The notes under the pieces were generated by a model, which saw only the letters and a program-made list of their open reading frames with translations, was not told where the DNA came from and did no database searches. The position numbers were made by a program, and so were the translations under genes. A DNA stretch of 64,000 nt from Albirhodobacter sp048262715 (GTDB lineage: Bacteria; Pseudomonadota; Alphaproteobacteria; Rhodobacterales; Rhodobacteraceae). Shown in pieces: positions 15,997 through 24,537 of the stretch. The stretch lies in the NCBI GenBank assembly GCA_048262715.1, contig JBLXEV010000007.1, positions 124,001 through 188,000 of the forward strand, in the 5' to 3' direction. The stretch's first letter is position 1. Every line of letters starts with the position of its first letter.

Positions 15997-16482
15997 ATGA
16001 CCGACCCGAACCCCGCTTTTGAAGTGCACGATCACAGCCATTGCGCCAGCGGCACCCTTGCGCGGGCCGAGGCGGTGGCAGAGGAACGCGGCGCGCGGCT
16101 CACGCCGGTGCGGCGGCGGGCGCTCGAGATCTTGCTAGAGGCCCACCGCGCGATGGGCGCTTACGAGGTGCTGGATCGGCTTGCCGAGGAGGGCTTTGGC
16201 AAACAGCCGCCCGTGGCCTATCGCGCCTTGGAGTTTCTGGTCGAGAATGGGCTCGCGCACCGGATTCGCCGTCTCAACGCCTTCGCGGCTTGCATGCATC
16301 CGGGTGAAGCTCACGCGCCGGTGTTCCTGATCTGCCGTGCCTGCGACGGGGTGATGGAGGCGGCGGCGGAGCCGGTGCGCGCGGCGCTGGATCTCGCGGC
16401 TCAGGCGCACGGGTTCACCATTGAGCGCGCCAATGTCGAAGCCCTCGGCCTCTGCCCATCCTGCGCGGAGCAGGCAGCATGA
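15997..16482 (+). CDS. zur: Fur-family zinc uptake regulator Zur
   Basis: This 161-residue repressor has a winged-helix DNA-binding domain (about 30-95, RGARLTPVRRRALEILLEAH to PVAYRALEFLVENGLAHRI) and a Fur dimerisation domain. The structural zinc cysteines are in CRACDG and CPSC near the C-terminus, and a His/Cys cluster HDHSHC lies near the N-terminus. It should repress znuA and znuCB when zinc is replete. ATG 15997 is chosen because the upstream in-frame sequence overlaps the operator region. The TGA overlaps the znuC ATG (ATGA). Confidence 0.92.
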   Translation: MTDPNPAFEVHDHSHCASGTLARAEAVAEERGARLTPVRRRALEILLEAHRAMGAYEVLDRLAEEGFGKQPPVAYRALEFLVENGLAHRIRRLNAFAACMHPGEAHAPVFLICRACDGVMEAAAEPVRAALDLAAQAHGFTIERANVEALGLCPSCAEQAA

Positions 16483-17273
16483 GCGCGCAAGCCGCACCCT
16501 TGATCCGCGCCGCAGGCCTGACGGTGCGCCATAACGGGGTGAGCGTGTTGCAGGGCGTCAATTTCGCGATCCAGCGAGGTGAAATCGTCACCGTCGTTGG
16601 CCCGAACGGATCGGGGAAGACCTCCCTCGTGCGCGCGCTGATCGGCCTCACGCCGCCCTCGGAAGGCGAGGTGGTGCAGGCCAAAGGGCTGACGATTGGC
16701 TATGTGCCGCAAAAACTGCATATCGACGTCACCCTGCCGATGACGGTGCGGCGCTTCCTGTCGCTGCCCAAACGCGCGAGCGATGCCGAGGCCGCCGCCG
16801 CATTGGAGCGCACAGGTGTTGCGGGGCTGGAGCAGCGGCAAATCGCGGGGCTGTCGGGCGGGCAGTTCCAGCGCGTGCTGCTCGCGCGGGCCTTACTCGC
16901 CAAGCCCGATATTCTGATTCTCGATGAGCCGACGCAGGGCCTCGATCAACCCGGCATCGCGGCCTTCTATCAGTTGATCGAGCAGGTCCGCACGGAAACC
17001 GGCGTGGCGGTGCTGATGGTCAGCCATGATCTGCATGTGGTGATGTCGGCCTCGGACCGCGTGATCTGCCTCAACGGGCATATCTGTTGCGAGGGCGCGC
17101 CCTCCGTCGTCACCGCAACGCCGGAATATCGTGCGCTCTTCGGCCTTGGCACGGGCGGCGCGCTGGCGCTCTATCAACACGTGCATGACCACGACCATAG
17201 CGCGGACCATGGCCACGGGCATGATCCCGATCATCCGCATCAGCATTGTGAAGGGGCCTGCGAGCATGTTTGA
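16479..17273 (+). CDS. znuC: Zinc ABC transporter ATP-binding protein ZnuC
   Basis: This 264-residue ATPase energises zinc import through ZnuB. Walker A is GPNGSGKTS (about 42-50), the signature is LSGGQFQRV, Walker B is ILILDEPTQGLD, and the H-loop is MVSHDLHVV. The last 32 residues form a histidine-rich tail with 11 His and 2 Cys, a potential zinc-binding or sensing appendage. The start overlaps the zur stop, and the end overlaps the znuB start by 8 bases. Confidence 0.95.
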   Translation: MSAQAAPLIRAAGLTVRHNGVSVLQGVNFAIQRGEIVTVVGPNGSGKTSLVRALIGLTPPSEGEVVQAKGLTIGYVPQKLHIDVTLPMTVRRFLSLPKRASDAEAAAALERTGVAGLEQRQIAGLSGGQFQRVLLARALLAKPDILILDEPTQGLDQPGIAAFYQLIEQVRTETGVAVLMVSHDLHVVMSASDRVICLNGHICCEGAPSVVTATPEYRALFGLGTGGALALYQHVHDHDHSADHGHGHDPDHPHQHCEGACEHV

Positions 17274-18054
17274 CGATTTTCTGACTCGCGCCGCGCTGGC
17301 GGGCTTCGGGTTGTCGCTGGCCACGGGGCCACTGGGCTCGTTCGTGGTCTGGCGCAGAATGGCCTATTTCGGCGATGCCACAGCGCATGCGGCGGTGCTG
17401 GGCGTAGCGCTCTCCTTCGCGGTGGGTGCGCCCGTGTATCTCGGCATTCTGATCGTGTCGCTGGCGATGGCGGTCACGGTGGCACAGCTCTCGGGGCGCG
17501 GGCAGGGCAGTGATACGGTGTTGGGGGTGCTGGCGCATTCCGCGCTGGCCTTCGGGTTGGTGGCGGCCTCGCTGCTCACCTCGCTGCGGATCAATCTGGA
17601 GGCGTGGCTGTTCGGCGATATCTTGTTCGTGACGCGTGGCGACCTGCTGGCGGTCTGGGGCGGGGCGCTGGTGGTGGTCGCGCTGCTGGTCACCCGCTGG
17701 AACGCGCTGCTGACGGCGACGCTGAACGAGGAGCTAGCGCGCTCTGCGGGGATTTCCCCCGCGCGCGAGCGGCTGGTGCTGACGCTGGCGCTGGCGATGA
17801 CGGTGGCAGTGTCGATCAAGATCGTCGGCGCGCTCTTGATTGCGGCGCTGTTGATCATTCCGGCGGCTACCGCGCGGCGGTTCGCGCGCACGCCCGAAGC
17901 GATGGCGCTGATCGCCACCGGGGCGAGCTTGGCGGCGGTGGCACTGGGCCTAACGGCCTCGGTGCAGTTCGATACACCTGCGGGGCCGTCCATCGTCGCG
18001 GCGGCGGCAGTGTTGTTTGCCGGATCCCTGATCGCGCGGCCGCGTTTGAGCTAA
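17266..18054 (+). CDS. znuB: Zinc ABC transporter permease ZnuB
   Basis: This 262-residue inner-membrane protein of the ABC-3 family has about eight hydrophobic helices. The family blocks GPLGSFVVWRRMAYFGDATAH near residue 25 and VSIKIVGALLIAALLIIPAATAR near 185 (read here in two parts) are present. I place the start at ATG 17266, inside the end of znuC, because the protein then begins directly with the conserved MFDDFLTRAALAGF. A perfect bidirectional terminator follows. Confidence 0.95.
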   Translation: MFDDFLTRAALAGFGLSLATGPLGSFVVWRRMAYFGDATAHAAVLGVALSFAVGAPVYLGILIVSLAMAVTVAQLSGRGQGSDTVLGVLAHSALAFGLVAASLLTSLRINLEAWLFGDILFVTRGDLLAVWGGALVVVALLVTRWNALLTATLNEELARSAGISPARERLVLTLALAMTVAVSIKIVGALLIAALLIIPAATARRFARTPEAMALIATGASLAAVALGLTASVQFDTPAGPSIVAAAAVLFAGSLIARPRLS

Positions 18055-18077
18055 GGTCTCAGAGAGGTGTTAGACTA

Positions 18078-18105
18078 AAAACGGGGGGCGCTTGCCCCCC
18101 GTTTT
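18078..18105. terminator. Bidirectional terminator between znuB and ugd
   Basis: AAAACGGGGGGC (18078-18089) and GCCCCCCGTTTT (18094-18105) form a perfect 12-bp stem with a 4-base loop. A and T tracts serve both converging genes. Confidence 0.92.
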
Positions 18106-18124
18106 ATGTTGCTGATCCGACGTC

Positions 18125-19429
18125 TTAGCGGCCGACGCTGGTATAGCCATCAAACCCTGCACGTTTGGCATCTTTCGCGGAATAGATATTGCGCAGATCG
18201 GCCATTCGCGGGGTTGTCATCTTTTTCGCGAGTTTTTTGAGGTCAAGCGCGCGGAACTCGTTCCACTCGGTTAAAATAACCACGCAATCGGCCTTGTGGA
18301 CGGCCTTATAGGCATCGTCCAACCAATGCACACCGGGCAACAAATGCTCGCCCTCGCGCTGCCCTTGCGGATCAACCACCCGCACCTTCGCACCGCCGCC
18401 AACGAGCGCGGGCACGATCGTGAGGGAGGGCGCATCGCGCATGTCATCCGTATTGGGTTTGAACGTCACCCCCAGCACAGCGATGGTTTTGCCGTTCACG
18501 GAGCCATCGCACAGATCAATGATCTTATCGACCATCCGGCGTTTGACCTCGTCATTGACCTTGATCACCGCCTCGGTGATTTGCATCGGGCAAGAATGAT
18601 CCTGCCCCATCCGCGCAAGGGCGTGGGTATCTTTCGGGAAGCACGAGCCGCCATAGCCGGGGCCGGCATGCAGGAACTTATTGCCAATCCGGCCATCCAG
18701 CCCCATTCCGCGCGCGACTTCCTTCACATCCGCGCCGACTTTCTCCGACAGGCGGGCGATTTCGTTGATGAAGGTGATCTTGGTGGCGAGGAAGGCATTG
18801 GCTGCGTATTTGATCATCTCGGCGGTCTCTAAATCGGTGTAGAGCACGGGGAACTCGCGCAGGAACAACGGGCGGTAGACCTCCCCCATGACTTCTTTCG
18901 CGCGCTCGGAAGTCACGCCGACGACAACACGGTCCGGCCGCATGAAATCGTCGATCGCAGCGCCTTCGCGCAGGAATTCAGGGTTCGACGCCACGTCGAA
19001 TTCTGCCTCTGGGCGCGCTTTGCGGATCACTTGTTTGACTTGGCGGTTGGTGCCCACCGGAACCGTCGATTTGGTGACAACAACGGCGTAATCCGTCATC
19101 GCCTCTGCGATTTCTTCCGCAGCCGCCATCACATAGGTCAGATCGGCATGACCATCGCCGCGCCGCGTCGGCGTGCCGACCGCGATGAAGATCGCATCCG
19201 CACCATCTACTGCGGCTTTCAGATCCCCTGTGAATGAAAGCCGCCCCGCGGCGACATTCTTAGCCAGAAGTTGATCCAGCCTAGGCTCGAAAATCGGGAT
19301 CTTCCCAGCCTCAAGCATTTCAACTTTGCGCGGATCTTTATCGACGCAAACGACCTCATGCCCGAAATCAGAAAAACAAACGCCAGAGACAAGTCCGACA
19401 TATCCTGTGCCGATCATTGCGATTTTCAT
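18125..19429 (-). CDS. ugd: UDP-glucose 6-dehydrogenase
   Basis: This 434-residue NAD-dependent enzyme oxidises UDP-glucose to UDP-glucuronate for surface polysaccharides. The N-terminal Rossmann motif is MIGTGYVGLVSGVCFSDFGH, the catalytic Cys263 lies in GYGGSCFPKDTHAL, and the C-terminal UDP-binding domain contains VLGVTFKPNTDDMRDAPS. Length is normal for the UgdH/TuaD group. It is convergent with znuB. It lies near the yjbF/yjbH exopolysaccharide genes, consistent with precursor supply, although that link is by proximity only. Confidence 0.95.
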   Translation of the reverse strand: MKIAMIGTGYVGLVSGVCFSDFGHEVVCVDKDPRKVEMLEAGKIPIFEPRLDQLLAKNVAAGRLSFTGDLKAAVDGADAIFIAVGTPTRRGDGHADLTYVMAAAEEIAEAMTDYAVVVTKSTVPVGTNRQVKQVIRKARPEAEFDVASNPEFLREGAAIDDFMRPDRVVVGVTSERAKEVMGEVYRPLFLREFPVLYTDLETAEMIKYAANAFLATKITFINEIARLSEKVGADVKEVARGMGLDGRIGNKFLHAGPGYGGSCFPKDTHALARMGQDHSCPMQITEAVIKVNDEVKRRMVDKIIDLCDGSVNGKTIAVLGVTFKPNTDDMRDAPSLTIVPALVGGGAKVRVVDPQGQREGEHLLPGVHWLDDAYKAVHKADCVVILTEWNEFRALDLKKLAKKMTTPRMADLRNIYSAKDAKRAGFDGYTSVGR

Positions 19430-19917
19430 ACCATCACCCTTATTCCCGTCTTTTACACTATGGCCACGCCGGTGCCGTCACTCTAGCTTTGTGTCTCGTC
19501 TCCGCCGTTTTCAGATGGCCATATCTATCGCGGCAGATCAATGGAATGCGTGATAGTTATAGTGCAAACGCCCGAGTGGCCTGCGTGCCATGCAATCGGG
19601 CAATCAATCCGATTGCAGTGTCCCCAAATTTCCGCGCGCGGGGCATCCAATAGATTTCAAGATAGGCATCAAATAACGGCAAGGATCCGCTTAGGTTCCC
19701 GTGAAAGACAATAATTTCGGCGGTTTTTACCGCTCAAACTGCATTGACCAAAGAAATAAGGGGGGAATGCGGCAAGACCTTGGCAAAGGTGCAACAGTTT
19801 AGCCTTCGCGATTGGCCGTCTGCCCGAATCCCCCTTTGCAAGAAAGAGCCAGTGTGCAAATGTCCTCGGGATGCTGTCAGAGGTGACGGCTTTCTTTCGT
19901 AGAGACGGAGCAATATC
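19430..19917. other. 488-bp intergenic region: ugd upstream region and leader of the 64-residue protein gene
   Basis: No convincing coding frame is present. The region is more AT-rich than its surroundings. It must hold the promoters of ugd (leftward) and of the 64-residue protein gene (rightward), whose GGAG ribosome-binding site lies at about 19905-19912. I could not fix either promoter; TTGACC at about 19743 and TTGCAA at about 19837 are only loose -35 candidates. Confidence 0.5.
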
Positions 19918-20112
19918 ATGAAAAAAATCGCAACTATCGCACTCGCACTCGGCCTCACCGCTGGTACCGCATTCGCTGGCGGCTACTCGGCACCGGTCGT
20001 TGAAACCGCACCGGTAGCAGTTGAAGCAGGTTCGTCGTCGAACGCTGCTCTCATCGTTCCGGCACTGCTGCTGCTCGGCGTTATCGCTGCAGCATCGTCG
20101 AACGACCACTAA
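19918..20112 (+). CDS. Small exported protein, 64 residues, function unknown
   Basis: The protein has a typical signal peptide (MKKIATIALALGLTAGTAFA, 1-20), a short Pro/Val/Glu segment, a Ser run (39-41), a hydrophobic stretch (about 43-58) and a polar end. Its 16 alanines are encoded only by GCA (11) and GCT (5), with none of the GCG/GCC that dominate neighbouring genes; rpsA shows a similar shift. This suggests very high expression. A GGAG site and a strong terminator bracket it as a monocistronic unit. The layout (signal peptide plus Ala/Val-rich hydrophobic segment) recalls YjbE/GfcA, which accompany yjbFGH elsewhere, but there is no clear homology. Confidence 0.8.
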   Translation: MKKIATIALALGLTAGTAFAGGYSAPVVETAPVAVEAGSSSNAALIVPALLLLGVIAAASSNDH

Positions 20113-20136
20113 TCGTTCGCGCGACAGCGCTTATAG

Positions 20137-20169
20137 AAGCCGGAAAGCAACTCGCTTTCCGGCTTTTTT
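20137..20169 (+). terminator. Intrinsic terminator after the 64-residue protein gene
   Basis: AAGCCGGAAAGC (20137-20148) and GCTTTCCGGCTT (20154-20165) form a perfect 12-bp stem with a 5-base loop and a T-tract. Confidence 0.93.
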
Positions 20170-20236
20170 ATTTGCGCCCATGGCATTTCGTTAATTCTGC
20201 GGCCCGTATGGTTTTTGGCAGCATAGCCCGAATGAA

Positions 20237-20259
20237 AAACCCCGCCACCGGCGGGGTTT
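20237..20259 (-). terminator. Intrinsic terminator of the yjbH-yjbF unit
   Basis: On the minus strand AAACCCCGCC and GGCGGGGTTT (20250-20259 with 20237-20246) form a 10-bp stem with a 3-base loop and a following T-tract. Confidence 0.85.
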
Positions 20260-20297
20260 GATATTTTGGAATCGGGGAAGGGCGAAACCTGCGTATC

Positions 20298-20990
20298 TTA
20301 TTCGAAGCGCAAAACCCGTGTGACCAAATGCGGCGCGCCAGGGGCCACCCATTGCCGCGCGCTTAGGATACGGCCACTGGTCACCCAATAAAGATTCTCG
20401 ACATAGGTATTGTCGCCCATATCGCAATGCTCGACCATCTGGGTGGTGGGCACAGATTGACCCAATAGTGCGAGCTGCTGCGGGCCCGCGTTGCGTACGG
20501 TGCAGGTCAGCCTTAGCTCCTGTTCGACGCTTTCGCCATCGAGATAGCGGAAGACATGCGTGCCGGTCACAGGCTCTGCTGAGGCGCGTAGAATCGCAGG
20601 CAGCAGCGCATTCGCCTGCGCCGACATCATATCGCGGCCAAAGCCACGGGTGGCGTGCAGCAGCCCTTGCTCGAAGCTGGCGCTTTGATAGCTCGAGCTT
20701 AAATAGGTCGAGATCGGGCCATTGCGATCTGTGCGCGAAATCAGGAACGTTGGCCCGTCATCCAGATTCGCCAGCATCATCGGGGTTTCGCTCTTGGCGA
20801 GCGCTGCCGCGGCGATTTCCAGATCGGAGGCCTTCTCTGGGGGCGTTCCACCGCCCCAAAGACGCCCAACGAGCGATTTCCCAGTGGCCAGAACCATCGT
20901 TCCGGCGCCTTTCGAGGTTTCAGATTCGCTGCCGCAAGCACTCAACGTGGTCGCGAGCAGCAGCGCCATCACGGCGGTACGACGGATCAT
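20298..20990 (-). CDS. YjbF/GfcB-family outer-membrane lipoprotein
   Basis: This 230-residue protein has a lipoprotein signal peptide with lipobox LSAC, the modified Cys being residue 19. The rest resembles the YjbF family (DUF2886), encoded with YjbH in exopolysaccharide and group-4 capsule loci. Features include YLSSSYQSASFEQGLLHATRG-type segments and a final VTRVLRFE. The start codon overlaps the yjbH stop (ATGA), so the two are translationally coupled. The role in export or assembly is inferred from E. coli yjbEFGH and gfcABCD. Confidence 0.8.
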   Translation of the reverse strand: MIRRTAVMALLLATTLSACGSESETSKGAGTMVLATGKSLVGRLWGGGTPPEKASDLEIAAAALAKSETPMMLANLDDGPTFLISRTDRNGPISTYLSSSYQSASFEQGLLHATRGFGRDMMSAQANALLPAILRASAEPVTGTHVFRYLDGESVEQELRLTCTVRNAGPQQLALLGQSVPTTQMVEHCDMGDNTYVENLYWVTSGRILSARQWVAPGAPHLVTRVLRFE

Positions 20991-23179
20991 CTCCAGAACC
21001 TACCCCATTCGTCGTTCAAGGCGGGCTCTTGGCCCTCGCGGACCTTCTCGTAGAGGCGGCCCTGCACATTGACCTTCGCGCCACCGTCCGAGGAGAACGG
21101 ACGCAATTCGCTATGTACGGTTTTCGTTGTCGGCGAGCCGAGCAATGTTTCCATCGGGATCGTCAATGTGATGCCCTTGTCGAACGAGCCATCGCCGAAT
21201 TCATCCGAGGAGAGGTTGGTTTTCGTGGCAAATACACCAAACCGCCAGCCATGGGCGAATTCACGGGCCAATTCGAGCGTTGCGCCAACATCCCCCGCAA
21301 GATAGCGGCCCACGTCGAGGCGGGCGGAATAGCCGGAGTTATGCTCGTAATAGGTCGAGATATGGCCGGTGACCGTGTCATAATCGAGGAAGCTGAAGCG
21401 CTGATCGTAATCGCGTTGCTTGACCCAGTTCACCTCCGCACCGAAGGCCAAGCGCGAGCCGACAGGCTTCCACAATGCCTCCGCCGAAACACCGCCATAC
21501 ATGGTTTCCAGCAAGCCCGCGCTGACGCGGGTGTAGATATTGGGCAGCGGGTGGCTGTAATTCGCCACGGTCAAGCGGTCGACGGTCAGATCGCCGTTGC
21601 GCTCATAGAGGTAGTTGTCCGAGCGCACGCGGTGCAGCGAGGTTTCATCGCTGGGCGCTTTGGATTTATCGAGGTTGCCGATGATCTTCTGGCTGACTTG
21701 GGTGGAGATATTCCAGCCCGGCGCGATATCGTAGCGCATGTTCAGCCGTGCAGTGAGGTCGCCCAAAAGCGGCGATTCGGGGTCGAAGATATGCAGCTTC
21801 AGCCCTGGGCCAACCGACCATTGGAACCGCGGGAATTGATCGTCGATTGTGACGCCTTTCAGCATTTCCGCTTCGCGGGAATCGGTGATCAGCGCCGCCG
21901 ATTTGATCTCCGAGGAGGCGCTGTTCTCATACCGTTCGATATCGCCCCGTTTGAACGTCACCGAGGAAAGCGGCAACCCGTCCGAGGTCGGCGTGATCAC
22001 GAATGTATCGACAGAGGCGGGCAGGGCGCGGCTCAGGATGCGCGCGCTGCGGCCAATCGCTTGTGGCATCGCGCCGAAGCGGTCGTTGCGAATGCGGATC
22101 TCGACACGCTCGCCCGAAAGGCCCATGCGCTCGAGATGGATACCTTCTTTGGACAGCGCCGTTGCAACGGACTCGCGCAAGACTGGCGGCGCGTCCGGCT
22201 CTGCCGTCCAAGCCTGCGACCATGCCGCCATATCCACATTCGGGTTCGGGCGCGGGCGCACCGGAAGCGGCGCCCGCTCCAGACCGGAGGGATAAGCGGT
22301 GCCTTTGGGATCGAGCACCATGTTGAACTGGAAGCCGACAGAATCGCCATAGAGCGAATAGACCGAGGCACTCATCGTTTCGGAAATCCGGTAATCGGCG
22401 CCGAAGTTGAGCGAAGATTTCCGCGTGACATTGCCCGCTTGCTGCTCATAGTCGATGTTGTCGGAGGAATATTCCGCCTTGAGCATCAGGTTCTGGCGCG
22501 GCGACCATTCGACCCCGAAGAAGGGCGCAGCCTCGCCTTTGAACCATTGCATCGAATTGGTTTCGCCGCCGTTGCCGATATCAAATGCGGGGCGTGTGCC
22601 GAAGGGCGAGCCGATGCCGCCCTTGCTGCCCAGACGGCCCCAGCCCAGACCGCCCGTGACGGTGAGATTGGGGCGCAGGGCTTTGGTCGCGACGATATAT
22701 TCGCCCGAATAGATGCCGGTTCCGACGAAATCGCGCAGGCCGATCGCGAGTGCCGGCCATGTGTCGCTTTCGCCAAGGATCTGATAATGCAGGTCAAACG
22801 AACGATCATAATATTGATCATCGGTCCCATCGAGATAGCCGTCATCAATCGAGGTGTAGCGGAACACCCCTGTCAGGCGCGGGCTGATCTGGAACGAGAT
22901 ATTGTGGCGCGATCCCGCCCCCCAGAACATGCTCGACATGCCGACGTAGCCATCGTTGAACACTTCTGCCGTGGGCATATCGATCACGCCAGGCGAGCCA
23001 TAGGTGCCGCGCGTCTGGGTGATCAGGGGTTCTGCAGAGGTGGCGGCACCATAGATGACCGAGAGGCCCGCCAAGCCCAGAACAGAGCGACGGAACGCTT
23101 TGCTCGAGGCGACCTGCCGCGCACGGGATTTCCGAGCGGTTTTCTTGGATGTCATCGGTCGTGATACGATTTGCGCCAT
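20987..23179 (-). CDS. YjbH-family outer-membrane exopolysaccharide biogenesis protein
   Basis: This is a protein of about 730 residues. A basic leader (KKTARKSRARQ) and hydrophobic segment (VLGLAGLSVIYGAATSA) form a signal peptide. The mature part contains repeated amphipathic, aromatic-ended strands typical of beta-barrel proteins: GVIDMPTAEVFNDGYVG, LTGVFRYTSIDDGY and SRLAFGAEVNWVKQRDY. YjbH/GfcD proteins are predicted outer-membrane barrels for exopolysaccharide export. The start is uncertain: ATG 23179, ATG 23155 or ATG 23236 are all in frame and none has a good ribosome-binding site. It is coupled to yjbF downstream. Confidence 0.8.
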   Translation of the reverse strand: MAQIVSRPMTSKKTARKSRARQVASSKAFRRSVLGLAGLSVIYGAATSAEPLITQTRGTYGSPGVIDMPTAEVFNDGYVGMSSMFWGAGSRHNISFQISPRLTGVFRYTSIDDGYLDGTDDQYYDRSFDLHYQILGESDTWPALAIGLRDFVGTGIYSGEYIVATKALRPNLTVTGGLGWGRLGSKGGIGSPFGTRPAFDIGNGGETNSMQWFKGEAAPFFGVEWSPRQNLMLKAEYSSDNIDYEQQAGNVTRKSSLNFGADYRISETMSASVYSLYGDSVGFQFNMVLDPKGTAYPSGLERAPLPVRPRPNPNVDMAAWSQAWTAEPDAPPVLRESVATALSKEGIHLERMGLSGERVEIRIRNDRFGAMPQAIGRSARILSRALPASVDTFVITPTSDGLPLSSVTFKRGDIERYENSASSEIKSAALITDSREAEMLKGVTIDDQFPRFQWSVGPGLKLHIFDPESPLLGDLTARLNMRYDIAPGWNISTQVSQKIIGNLDKSKAPSDETSLHRVRSDNYLYERNGDLTVDRLTVANYSHPLPNIYTRVSAGLLETMYGGVSAEALWKPVGSRLAFGAEVNWVKQRDYDQRFSFLDYDTVTGHISTYYEHNSGYSARLDVGRYLAGDVGATLELAREFAHGWRFGVFATKTNLSSDEFGDGSFDKGITLTIPMETLLGSPTTKTVHSELRPFSSDGGAKVNVQGRLYEKVREGQEPALNDEWGRFWR

Positions 23180-23328
23180 ATACTCGCTGCGTTCGCCGCA
23201 GCCTCCTGCCCCAATATTCAGGTTCTTATATCGCATTTCAGGCAAAGTGCGAGGGTTTCACGCCGATCCATGGGCGAAAATACGCCACCTGTTGCGCAGG
23301 GGTGAACAGCGGGCTGTGAGATGAAGAA

Positions 23329-23354
23329 CCCCGCCGGAGGGAGATCCGGCGGGG
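23329..23354 (-). terminator. Terminator of the TRAP/ADH operon
   Basis: On the minus strand CCCCGCCGGA and TCCGGCGGGG form a 10-bp stem with a 6-base loop, followed by TTCTTC. It lies just past the Fe-alcohol dehydrogenase stop. Confidence 0.8.
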
Positions 23355-23385
23355 CTGAATGTTTGGGACGCGAGTAGCCGTGCTG

Positions 23386-24537
23386 TTAGAGGCAGGCCTC
23401 GAACAGCGCGCGGGTGTTCTCATGCGTCATTGTCACCGGATTCCCGCCGCAGGAGGGATCTTCCATCGCCATATCCGTCAGCATATCGAGATCTTCCGCC
23501 TTCACGCCCATCGCTGTCAGGGTTGCGGGGATGTTCAAGGCGCTGCGCAGGTCCATCACCGCCGCTTTGAACCCGTCGAACCCGCCGGAAATCCCGAGAT
23601 AGGCGGCGGCTTTCTCGATCCGATCCTCAATCGCGGCACGGTTGAAATCCAGCACCATCGGCATCACGCAGGCATTCGTGGTGCCGTGATGCGTGCCGTA
23701 AACCGCGCCCACCGGATGCGACAGCGAGTGGATCGCGCCCAGCCCCTTTTGGAACGCAACCGCGCCCATAGCCGCTGCCGCCATCATCTGCGCGCGGGCC
23801 TCGAGATCGGTTGGGGTGGCATAGACCTTCGGCAGGTTCTCGAACACCAGCCGCATCCCTTCCAGCGCGATGCCTTGCGACATCGGATGGAAGAACGGCG
23901 AGCAATAGGCCTCGAGGCAATGCGCCAGCGCATCCATTCCGGTGCCTGCGGTGATGAAAGCGGGCATCCCCACGGTCAGCTCAGGATCACAGATCGTGAC
24001 CACGGGCAGCAGTTTGGGGTGGAAGATGATCTTTTTCTTATGGGTCACCGAATTGGTCAAAACGCCAGCGCGCCCCACTTCTGAACCGGTGCCAGCGGTT
24101 GTCGGCACGGCGATGATCGGCGCGATTTTGGTGGCATCGGCGCGGGTATACCAATCGCCGATATCTTCAAGATCCCAAACGCTGAGATCCTTTTGATGCG
24201 CCATCAAGGCGATCATCTTGCCCAGATCGAGCGCGGAGCCGCCGCCAAAGCAGATCACCCCGTCATGATTGCCCGCGAGGTAAACCTCGATCCCCGCCGC
24301 CATATTGATCTCATTCGGGTTCGGATCGACCTCCGAGAATGCCGCGCGGCCAAGGCCTGCGGCTTCCAGCGCGTCCAGCGCGGCAGCCGTGATCGGCAGC
24401 GCGGCCAGCGCCTTATCGGTCACCAAAAGCGGGCGGGTGATGCCGCTGGCTTTGCAGTGGTCGGCCAGTTCTGAGATCCGCCCCGCGCCGAATTTGATGG
24501 CGGTGGGGTAGGACCAGTTAGCGGTCAGCGAGCTCAT
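23386..24537 (-). CDS. Iron-containing alcohol dehydrogenase
   Basis: This 383-residue group-III (Fe-type) NAD-dependent alcohol dehydrogenase has a Rossmann-like NAD domain with GGGSALDLGKMIAL (about 96-109) and PTTAGTGSEVGRAGVL. The C-terminal metal domain supplies the His ligands in LAHCLEAYCSPFFHP and HPVGAVYGTHHGTTNA. It is the last gene of the operon, and its ATG overlaps the aldehyde dehydrogenase stop (ATGA). Coupling to an aldehyde dehydrogenase suggests stepwise oxidation of an alcohol to an acid. The substrate is not determined by sequence. Confidence 0.92.
   Translation of the reverse strand: MSSLTANWSYPTAIKFGAGRISELADHCKASGITRPLLVTDKALAALPITAAALDALEAAGLGRAAFSEVDPNPNEINMAAGIEVYLAGNHDGVICFGGGSALDLGKMIALMAHQKDLSVWDLEDIGDWYTRADATKIAPIIAVPTTAGTGSEVGRAGVLTNSVTHKKKIIFHPKLLPVVTICDPELTVGMPAFITAGTGMDALAHCLEAYCSPFFHPMSQGIALEGMRLVFENLPKVYATPTDLEARAQMMAAAAMGAVAFQKGLGAIHSLSHPVGAVYGTHHGTTNACVMPMVLDFNRAAIEDRIEKAAAYLGISGGFDGFKAAVMDLRSALNIPATLTAMGVKAEDLDMLTDMAMEDPSCGGNPVTMTHENTRALFEACL

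Noticed and set aside
20468..23164. Very long plus-strand open frame antisense to yjbF and yjbH (898 codons).
   Set aside because: Arg/Ala/His-rich composition typical of the antisense of a GC-rich gene; the minus-strand genes have signal peptides, a lipobox and family matches.
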